Shown here in pieces: positions 55,168 through 64,000 of a stretch of 64,000 nt of DNA. The notes below the pieces were generated by a model, which saw only the letters and a program-made list of their open reading frames with translations, was not told the DNA's origin and did not search any database. The DNA comes from Platanthera guangdongensis (lineage: Eukaryota > Streptophyta > Magnoliopsida > Asparagales > Orchidaceae), in the NCBI GenBank assembly GCA_039583875.1, contig CM077150.1:51102261-51166260 (forward strand), written 5' to 3'. Position numbers and translations under genes: made by a program. Each line of letters opens with the position of its first letter. Position 1 is the stretch's first letter.

Positions 55168-58100
55168 TCATTTCTTCTCTTTGCCCTTAACCATTTTAAT
55201 TTCTCTGTTAGGATTTAGGGCTTCCTTCTTAGATCTGGTGTCATCTGCTGCACCTAAGGATGTCTGCTGTTTAAGCCTGGGAACCACTGCTTCAGGGTGT
55301 AATTCCATGTATCTGTCAGCATCAAAGAATTTACTTGAACCATATCTCTCTAGTTCTTTTGTCTCTGTTCAGACATTGTAGAAATGTTGGAAGAATCTAA
55401 TCCTTGTTCTCTGGCCTTTTTAATTTGGTCCAGTGCAGCTAATTCCTTTAACCTTGCAGTCCAAGCAGCTGGATTATTTTCAGGGCCCTCATAAGGTACA
55501 GGTGGCTCATACCTGTTGGAGGGGTTGTCTTGAGAGGGCCTGGCAGACACAGTTTCTTTTAGCTTGTAAGGGAAGGAGCCAAATGTTGTATCAGTTGAAG
55601 TTTGTCTTTCCCTGGAATATGGGTGCTGCCTGGAGTAGCCTATAGAATAGACTTGAATATCTCTCTGATTACCTCTATATCCTCCTCTCCTAGAATGTGA
55701 ACCCCTGGATTGGCTTTCCCTATGGTAAGATCTGGCATGAGGTTGATAGGGAGCCTGACTTCTGACTGGGGGTTGACTTGCAGAGCTTCCACCTGCACCT
55801 GCATCAGGAGGAGGTGGTGGAGGAGGATGAGAGTGCTGGAATTGGGATGAACCCTTCTCATATTTTCTCTTTTTCTTCATTGCTTTTAGCTGGTTCTTGG
55901 AATACTGCATCCAGTGTTCAGTGATTGGGCAATCATGTAGAATGTAGTAATGGATATCATTGTTATCTTTAGCTTTAGCAGGAGGTACCCTCTTCATAGC
56001 CTTGCTCCTTGCCTTCCTATTCCTGGCAATGGTAGCAGAAGAATCATCAGAGTCTGTTTTAAATTCATCAGATTCAGAACTCTGGTCCTCATAGAGAGCA
56101 TCTATTTTCTTCATTAAATCCTTCTTAAGTTGAACAGAGGCAGATGAGGCAGAAGTTGAAACAGCAGCAGCAGCAGCAGGTGTTGAGATGGTAACAGCAG
56201 AGACAGCAGTAGATGGAGAAGGTGAAGCAGAAACAGCAACAGCAGCAGTAGACTCTGGACAGGTGACAACAGCAGCAACTGTCTCACTAACATCAGCAGA
56301 AACTTTACTAACAACAGCAGAAACTTCACTAACAGCAATAGAGGCAGAAGGAAAAACATCAAGGACTGCAGAAGGCTCAAATTCAGTGGCCTCTGACATC
56401 AGAATGTCCTTGGAAGATGGTTCATCAGAAACAGTAGGAACTTCAGCAGCAGCAGCAGTAATTACTGAATTTACAAAGGAAGTGAGGATGCTAGGGTCAC
56501 AGCAAGAAAAAGGCACAAGTGCCTTGGATAAGTCTTCTGGAGGCTGGACAGCATGGACCTCTGGCAGACAGCTGAAGAAGGCAGAATCAAAGGCTGATAG
56601 CAAAGACCTGAGGTCTATTGCAAGAACTGCAGTTGAACTCTGACTTTATGGAGGCACAGCAACAGCAACAGAAGGAGCAGCAGAAGAAGCAGAACTGACA
56701 ACAGCAGCAGACAGAGAGCTTGCAGAAATAGCAGCAGCAGCAGCATAAAGATTCTCTTCATATGGCATCTCCCCCTGCCTAGATGCAGACAGGTCTGGAT
56801 CAAGGCACACTGCTGTAGGTGTTGCCTGAGGGAAGAGGGAAGAAAGCCTGGCAGAAAGGGCTGCCACTAATAGGTGCAGAGGAGCCAAGGAGGTCTCTAA
56901 CAATAGAGAGAGCCTGGGGGCAAGCAGCTCATACAGCCTGTCAGCAAGGGCTGAGAGGTCTACTTGCTCAAGAGCTGGAGCAGAGGTAAAAGGTATGGAA
57001 GCAGCTGGGGATGCTGGAAGGGAAGGGCTGGAGAATTATGGAATGGATGGCTGAGGTGTTGGGAGGGTGGATATGGGGGATAAGGGAATGGATATGGATG
57101 GGATGAAAGTTGGTTGATCAATGATCTGGTGTAGTAGGTCTTGAAATGAAGTGGAGGAGGAGGGTAACTCAGGAGGAGATGATGGGGAATCATCCATAAA
57201 TGAATCATCCAGTAGGGTGAAGGATGGAATGGAGGGTGAGGATGTGACATCAGGTGGAGGGTAGGAGAACAGTGGGTGGAATTGTTCTTCTGGTGTAGAA
57301 AGAACAGGGACTGGAGATGGTGTGGATGTTGGAGATGGGCTGGAGATGGTGATGGTGGATGGTGCTGGAATGGTGGATGGTGGGGGAAGCGATGGAATTG
57401 GAGAAGGAGGAGAGGCAGCAACAGTAGCCAGGTCATCTACAGGGGCAGAGACCTGTGGAGGAGTGACTCTTTGAGTCCTTGTGCCTGAAGGAGCACTGGA
57501 GGAGGGCCTGCTAGGCTTGCTGATTTGCCTGTCCCACTTGCCAAAGAGGGCACAGGACAATCTCTTGGAGGCATTGATATGAACTCCAGAGGAGACCAGC
57601 AAGGCAGGACACCTATGCTGCAGAAATACTCCAATAATCCTTCCAAAATTAACAAAACTTTTGTTTATTTTCTTTTTGATGAGGTCAAAGAAAACCTCTC
57701 CCCAGTTCAGACTCTTCTTATCCACAAGAGCTCCCATGAGACAGACCTGATATCTTGATATTGTATCATGGGCTGAGTGCTTTGCCAGTAGCACTTTTCC
57801 CACCACATCTGCCATGAACTTGTACTCAACAGACAGGTTCCTTTTGAAGAGCTTGGTAGGGTTTCCCTCTGGATGACCCATCCTGGCAAGCAGTTCAGAA
57901 TACTCCTCTCCAGATAGCTCAGCAGAATCTTCTACATTTCTCAATTAAAAAACTTCTGAGAGAATGGTTGGGGTCAAGGGTACCTGATTTCCAGCAATAG
58001 ACCCAACTATTGTAGAGTTATCTTGATTATGGGCAGTATAAACCCACTCCTCGATCTCGTCTGAAGCCAGCTTGATCCTGGTGGTCATTATAGCAGTCAG

Positions 58101-58226
58101 ATTCTGATCCTTGAACAGACCCAGTATATCTTGAAAAATTTGATCAGTCGTGCTGAAGGATTCTACATCAATGTCAAAACCGGCATCAAACTTCATTGCA
58201 GCAAGAACAGCAACTGACACAACCAT
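55168..58226 (-). pseudogene. Extra ORF after pol in element D (unknown product, about 1020 codons)
   Basis: ATG at 58226 (MVVSVAVLAAMKFDAGFD), tail NREIKMVKGKEKK ending at 55168. Breaks: TAA at 57945, 57036 and 56646, and a frameshift near 55355. N-terminal region (58226-57480): SIAGNQVPLTPTILSEVF, VEYKFMADVVGKVLLAKHSAHD, SLNWGEVFFDLIKKK, FGRIIGVFL. Then come a Pro/Ser/Thr stretch, an Ala/Ser/Val-rich stretch (56640-56120), an acidic segment, YILHDCPITEHWMQYSKNQ, seven prolines, an Arg/Ser/Gly/Tyr-rich segment and the AARLKELAALDQIKKA-like tail (here AWTARLKELAALDQIKKA). No signal peptide or membrane helix. Same order as in B and E, so it is a real gene of this lineage. A capsid-like or nucleic-acid-binding role is a guess from the basic and low-complexity segments. 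Confidence 0.78.
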
Positions 58227-58369
58227 TGTACCTACAAAACCTCAACAAACAAAACGACCAAGAGTAGAACTGTTTGGATGGAAAGAAGATTCTTGCAGAG
58301 AAATCGAAAGCGCAAAAGAGAACGATGGCGAAAAAAGAGTTTTATATTAGGGTTCGACGCAGAAATGGA

Positions 58370-58640
58370 AAGATCGTTGAACTCAGTTCGACGATCGAGG
58401 CTTCTAAAGGAATCTGAAGAGACTTCAACATCGTCGATCTCCGTTCGACGATATTGGAAAGCGTCGAGCTCCGTTCGACGATCGTTCAGAGAACAAAACC
58501 GTCGAGCGCCGTTCGACGATCGTTGACCGGAAGAGATAGTTCACACTATCTGAGAGGCGCTGAACTCAGTTCGACGATTTTTGGAAATCGTCGATCTCCG
58601 TTCGACGATCTTAGGGCAAATCGTCGAGCGCAGTTCAGAG
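58370..58640. repeat. TCGTCGA palindromes upstream of the extra ORF of D
   Basis: Six full units of the form CGTCGATCTCCGTTCGACGA, at about 58376, 58430, 58464, 58498, 58560 and 58588, in the spacer between the end of pol (58723) and the ATG of the extra ORF (58226). Same place as 13715-13960 in B. Confidence 0.85.
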
Positions 58641-58722
58641 ATCAGAAAAATTCTAGACACTAAGAAAAATCAGAATGTTTGCCTAGTATTGGTCAATTTT
58701 TAAGCTTTCAAAATCTTGGAGA

Positions 58723-61700
58723 TTATTTAAGACTTCCTCCATCTAACATTCCTAACTGATTTAGGAAGAAGGTGTGTTTCTTTTCATCCAAGGGCTTGGT
58801 GAAAATATCTCCCCTTTGTAAATCAGTTGGGATATATTGTAATTCAATTTTATTCTTTTCAACATTATCCCTTAAGAAATGATGCCTAATCTCTATATGT
58901 TTTGTCCTACTATGGAGGACTGGATTTTGAGCTATGGAAATAGCACTAGTATTGTCACAAAAGATTTTAGACTTCTCTAAGTTGTAGCCATAGTCTAGGA
59001 GTTGGTTTTGGATCCACAAGATTTGTGAACAACAACTGCCTGCAGCCATATATTCAGCTTCAGCAGTTGAAGTTTACACAGATGTTTGTTTCTTACAAAA
59101 CCAAGAGACAAGTCTGTCACCAAGGAACTGACCAGTTCCACTGGTGCTTTTCCTGTCAATTCTGCATCCAGCATAATCAGCATCTGAGAATCCAGTTAAA
59201 TCAAATGCTGAATCATTTGGATACCAGAGACCTAGATTTGGACAACTTTTAACATACCTGAGAATCCTCTTTACTAAAGTTAGGTGTGACTCTCTAGGGC
59301 TAACTTGGAACCTAGCACATATACATGTAGCAAACATTATATCTGGTCTACTAGCTGTAAGATATAGTAAAGAGCCAATCATTGCTCTATATGTGGTCTG
59401 ATCAACAGGTTTCTCATGTTTATCAGCATCCAATACAGCATTAGTAGGCATGGGTGTTTTCATACAAGATGCCTCAGACATACCAAATTTCTTAACCAAT
59501 TCATTTGCATATTTGGTTTGAGAAATAAAGATGCCTTCAGCATGTTGCTTGACTTGCAATCCTAGGAAGAAGGATAGCTCACCCATGCTACTCATTTCAA
59601 ATTTAGAATACATCAGGTTAGAAAACCTTCTGCACAATTTGGAGTCAGTAGAACCAAAAATAATATCATCTACATAAATTTGTACTAGTAGGGTATGGGA
59701 CTTATGGGTTCTAATGAAAAGAGTTTGGTCTACTCTACCCCTTATAAAACCATTTTCCAAGAGAAAGCATGCTAGGGTCTCATATCATGCTCTAGGAGCT
59801 TGCTTGAGACCATATAATGCTTTGTTCAGTTTAAAAACATGATCAGGATAAGTTGGAGAGATAAAACCTGGAGGTTGTCTAACATAAACTTCCTCTTTGA
59901 TGTCTCCATTCAAGAAAGCAGTTTTGACATCCATCTGATATACTTTGAAGCCTTTGTGAGCTGCATAAGCTAGAAAAATTCCGATGGCTTCTAATCTTGC
60001 AACAGGTGCAAAAGTCTGGTCGTAGTCGATTCCTTCTTCTTGAGAGTATCCCTGAGCAACTAGCCTTGCCTTGTTCCTTATAATTACTCCTTGATCATCC
60101 AGTTTGTTTCTGAATACCCATTTTGTTCCAACAATTGATTGATCCTTAGGCTTTGGCACTAGTTCCCATACTTTATTCCTCTCAAATTGATGTAACTCCT
60201 CTTGCATTGCAATGATCCAGTGTGGATCTTGCTCTGCATCTTGAATGGACTGAGGTTCAATTTAAGATAGGAAACAGGTGTGCAACAGATTTTGGTTGAC
60301 CTGATTTCTGGTTTGCACACCTGCTGAGATTTCTCCAATTATTTGGGAAATTGGATGGTCTCTTGATGTTACTAAATCAACAGGGGGTGTTGATTGTTCA
60401 CCAACCTGTGTTGTTGTTTCCTCTTGTGGTACAACAACTGGCTCTTCAAGTTGTGCTTCAATGTGTTGAGCATTTTCTTCATCTTCACTGCTTTCATCCC
60501 TTTGAGTAACCTGTAACTTGTTCAAGTCTTCAACTAGAGAATGTTCCTGCAAAGGTTCTATGGTAGAAGAATTTTTCTCCTTGAAAGACATGTTAGTTTC
60601 ATCAAATGAAATGTGAACAGATTCCTCAATTTCAAAGATGATTTATTATAGACCCTATAGGCCTTGCTGATCATGGAGTATCCCAGAAACACTCCTTCAT
60701 CAGCTTTGGCTTGAAATTTTTCTAAATATCTCTTGTCATTATTGTGAATGTAGAAATACAACCAAAAACTCTAAAATAGTCAACTTTAGGTTTCTTCCCT
60801 TTGAGTAATTCATAGGGAGTCTTTCCCTTTAGTTTATGTATCAGACTTCTGTTCAACACATAGTTGGAGGTGTTCACTGCCTCTGCCCAGAAGGATAGAG
60901 GTAGATGAGCATCTGATAACAATGTAGTGGCAGATTCAATAAGGGTTCTATTTTTCCTTTCAGCTACCCCATTTTGTTGAGGAGTTCTAGGAGCTGAGAA
61001 AGTATGTCTGATCCCTTCACTCTGACAGAACTCTTGCATAAGAAGAGAATCAAACTCTGTCCCATGATCACTTCTGATCAAGGCAATGTGAGTATTGAAC
61101 TCAATCTGTATACATTTGAGAAACTCTGTCAGACACTTAAAGTTATCAGACTTCTTCCTTATAAAGAACACCCAAGTGAATCTAGAGAAGTCATCTACAA
61201 CTACTAAAGTGTAGGATTTCCCTCCTAGGCTTTGTAATGTGATGGGTCCAAAAAGATCCATGTGTAACAGATACAATATCCTAGGTGAATCACTCTTATT
61301 AAGTGATTTAAAGCTATTTTTAGTTTGCTTGCCTAATTGACAAGCCCTGCAGAGTCCTTCCTTCTTGTATGGGCCAGAAGGTAGACCTCTAACAAGGTTG
61401 TCTTTGGATAGCCTAGCAATAGTTCTAAGGTTTAGGTGTCCTAATCTCTTATGCCATAAAATATTGGGTCTACAGATAGAATTAAACAGGCAGATATCTA
61501 CATCAGTTGAAAGAAAATCTACTAGGTAGATGTTACCTTTCCTTTTACCTGTCAACACAGTTGTGTTGTCCTCTGACTTGATTTTGCATAAGGCTTTGCT
61601 GAAGGTCACCTGGTAGCCTTCATCACACAGCTGACTGATGCTAATTAGGTTGTGCTTCAGTCCTTCCACATAAGCTACCTTCTTGAAAGTTACTGAACCA

Positions 61701-61885
61701 ATCTGGACTGTACCATATCCTTTAGTCTGTCCAAAGTTTGAATCACCAAAGATAACTTTGGGTCCAAGCTTGGCTCTGAAGGATGTGAGGCTGTCCTTGT
61801 TCCCTGTCATGTGCTTAGAGCACCCACTATCCAAGTACCATTGCTGGTTAGATGTTGGATAGGTCTTCACCTGCACATAAGACAA
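58723..61885 (-). pseudogene. Pol polyprotein of copia element D
   Basis: Protease D-S-G at 61823-61831 (WYLDSGCSKHMTG). Integrase: WHKRLGHLNL, CRACQLGKQTK, LIRSDHGTEFDSLL and PQQNGVAERKNRT, open to 60722. Small frameshifts lie near 60745 and 60600. A linker runs to 60262, where TAA replaces a Gln codon. [13 protein letters not shown] and [18 protein letters not shown], a TGA for Trp at 59785, and YVDD at 59665-59676. RNase H: TGFSDADYAGC, a stop at 59074, TAEAEYMAAGS-like region and the complete C-terminus (SRTKHIEIRHHF) ending at 58723. All catalytic motifs are intact; six lesions make it inactive. It is the best-preserved pol here besides C. Confidence 0.93.
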
Positions 61886-61886
61886 T

Positions 61887-63929
61887 TCATTTGTTTTTGA
61901 CCCAGTTTACCTTGGGCCTAGGTTGATAACCTTTAAATTCTGAAATGAAAGACATCCCAGGTTGACTCTTATATCCTTCAGGATGATATCTCCTTGGAGG
62001 TATAATCCATTCAGTATAAGGGTTAAAGATTTGGGATGTAGGACCCTTAGGATTCAATTTTGATTTGCCTTTGAAAAATTTTCCAGAGCTCTGACCTCTG
62101 TTCGACGATCTGTGAGCTTCGTTCGACGATCTTGGGTCAGATCGTCGAACTCCGTTCGACGGTCGACTATAGCTGAGGTCAGGTATTTGAGATCGTCGAC
62201 CTGCGTTCGACGATGTTGCTTGAGATCGTCGAGCTACGTTCGGCGATCGTCGATCTTCATTCGGCGATCGTCGATCTGCGTTCGACGATTTCTGCTGGGA
62301 CTTAGTTTTCTGAGGCAGATCAGAATTTTTCCTAGCAACCTCTACAACTCTCTTTCCTTTGTCAGAAATGAATTTGATTGGAGTTGTTAGGACTATAGGT
62401 TGGCTGGATGAAGCACCCAAGCCCAGTGTACTGTTGAATCTGGAGTTCACTGTGCTTGTGATGTCCATCAGCTTGATGCTTCTCCCATTGAGGGATTCTT
62501 CAAGCTTCTTGGCCTCAGAGAGCTCACTTTTCAATGAAGCTATCTGTTCCGTACAGCACTCCAACTCCTGAGAGAGTTTGAGGTTTTCTGACTTTAGAGT
62601 ATTGTGTTCAGATAATTGATTTCTGAGAGAGATAATCTCTTTCTCAGACTTTAGCAGGTCTAAACACAGTGCTTTAAATTCAGATTTAAAATCTTCTGAA
62701 CTAAAATCAAAAGAACCAATTACCTGATCTTCTTCAGGTTGAGTCTCTGAGTCTGACTCTGACTCCTCTTCCTCTGAATTGTGCTGTGAGGCATTGATTG
62801 CCATCATGCAGAACTCCTTTTCTTCTGCATCATCCTCATCATCACTGGAGCTGGATGAGGCTTCTGACTCTTCTTCTGTCTCACTCCAGGATTCAGCAAC
62901 AAACCCTTTTCTTGTATGCTTGTTTTTGCTTGAAGAAGGTTTGTCATTGCCATTCCTTTTGAAGTCTTTCTCCTTTCTTCTTTCTTTTCTGTCCCTTTTG
63001 TCCTTGTTCTTGTTCTCTGGACAGTCAGGAACTATGTGCCCTGGTTTCCTGCAACCAAAGCAAATAATGTCTTTATTATTACTAATGGACTTGTCATACC
63101 TTGGCTTGTCCTACTCCTTGTATGATCTTCTTCTGAAGTCCTTTCTGGCCATCTTGTAGAATCTTTTGGCCAGCAGACTGAGTAGTTCATCATTGCCTGT
63201 AGCTTTATCTTCAGACAGATCCTCAGTTGCCTTGAATGCTATGGTCTTCTCTTTTCTTGTGGCTGGTGAGGCAGCCTTCTGTTCTTCCTCTCTATTTTTG
63301 ATGAGCAGCTCATAGGATTTGAGCTTACCCAATAGAGCTTCAGTGGTGATCTCATTTAGACTTCTGGCATCCTTAATTGGCCAGATTCTTGAATCCCAAG
63401 TGCTGGGAAAGCACATTAGGATCTTGTCATTAAGTTCAGTTAGAGAGATCTCTTTGTCTAATGTCCTGAGTTCACTGACAATTAGACTTAATCTGTTGTA
63501 CATGTCTCCCACTGACTCAGTTTCTCCCTTTTTGAAATTCTCATATTGAGAGATGAGATGGGATCTTCTATCCTTTCTCTCATCAGCTGAGCCTGAGACT
63601 ATTTCTGAGAGTTTGTCCCAAATTTCTTTTGCTGAGTTACATTCAGCTACCTTTTGAAATATGTCATCTGACATTGTCTGGGCTAGGATATTCATAGCCT
63701 TAGCATCAGCTACCTTCCATCTCTTGATGTCAGCATCTGTTCCTAATGGAGGTGGCACAGCATTTGTGCTTGTGTTCTCTGGGGGTCTTGGACATACTGT
63801 CAAAACAGAATTAAAGATATATTCGTCAATAGAATTCATGTAAAGCCTAATCCTTGCTTTCCAAAGTGCAAACTTGGATAGATTGCACACTGGAGGTCTG
63901 GTGCTAGCATAATCTTTGTTTTGGGCCAT
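61887..63929 (-). pseudogene. Gag of copia element D
   Basis: ATG at 63929 (MAQNKDYASTRPPVCNLSKF) is preferred over any upstream codon because Gag of B starts at the same place. UBN2-type region: NILAQTMSDDIFQKVAEC, DERKDRRSHLISQYENF, LNDKILMCFPSTWDSR. One TAG at 63111. Zinc knuckle CFGCRKPGHIVPDC at 63021-63062. Acidic Ser/Glu stretch (62900-62730), coiled coil (62700-62480), then an Arg-Ser-rich segment encoded by the TCGTCGA array (62290-62100) and a Pro/Tyr tail ending NWVKNK-stop at 61887. Apart from one nonsense codon it is complete at about 680 codons. Pol follows in the +1 frame. Confidence 0.92.
62100..62290 (-). repeat. TCGTCGA array within the gag coding sequence of D
   Basis: About ten half-sites in 190 bp, among them ATCGTCGACCTGCGTTCGAC and ATCGTCGAACTCCGTTCGAC. 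They stay in frame and give SSNADRRSPNEDRRSPNVAR and then SSNAGRRSQ and PSNGVRRSD. The Gag reading frame is open throughout. Confidence 0.88.
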
Positions 63930-64000
63930 GATTTGTGAAAACAAAATCTAACAATAAAATACTAAAGAGAAGCAGATCTAGTTTGGGATCTTGAGGTTCA
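63930..64000 (-). other. Start of the leader of element D
   Basis: 71 bp before the gag ATG. It begins (minus sense) TGAACCTCAAGATCCCAAAC. The primer site and 5' LTR lie outside the window. Confidence 0.6.

Overview
The window is plant nuclear DNA made almost entirely of nested LTR retrotransposons; I found no host gene, rRNA, tRNA or CRISPR locus. The evidence for a plant is Ty1/copia elements of the SIRE/Maximus type (gag-protease-integrase-RT-RNase H, Met-tRNA type primer sites, some with a long extra ORF after pol), Ty3/gypsy LTRs starting TGTAACA, and a Helitron-like unit. The species cannot be told; a repeat-rich angiosperm is the safe statement. Every coding region is broken by stops or frameshifts.

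Layout. (1) 1-2904: leader and 5' LTR of a minus-strand gypsy-like element (G), inserted in the 5' LTR of copia element A. (2) Element A (plus strand, old, no intact ORF) runs 2905-8583 and resumes at 30172-32789; it is split by element B. (3) Element B (minus strand, 8584-30171, target duplication AATTC) has LTRs of about 1.83 kb, gag, pol and an extra ORF of nearly 1000 codons. (4) Element C (minus strand, 19057-27996, target duplication ATCAG) sits inside the gag of B and is complete, with two LTRs of about 1.53 kb. (5) 32790-35450: remnant of a minus-strand gypsy-like LTR (G2), the host sequence into which A inserted. (6) 35451-37881: plus-strand gypsy-like LTR and gag start (J), cut by copia LTR H. 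(7) LTR H (37882-37960 plus 46477-48834) is split by an 8.5 kb solo gypsy-type LTR (37961-46476, target duplication TAATG), which itself holds a Helitron-like unit (38459-43956). (8) LTR H is cut at 48835 by copia element E (minus strand), whose extra ORF is cut at 52340 by another gypsy-like LTR (G3). G3 is cut at 53474 by copia element D (minus strand), which runs off the right edge.

The main unexpected pattern is that almost every LTR family here carries its own array of short, degenerate, palindromic motifs, in several cases just upstream of a TATA box. In B and D one palindrome (TCGTCGA...TCGACGA) occurs in three places of the same element: the LTR, the spacer between pol and the extra ORF, and within gag coding sequence, where it is read as Ser-Ser-Asn-x-Gly/Val-Arg-Arg. 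The second notable item is the extra ORF shared by B, D and E: it has no visible membrane segment, yet its C-terminal half is conserved between elements.
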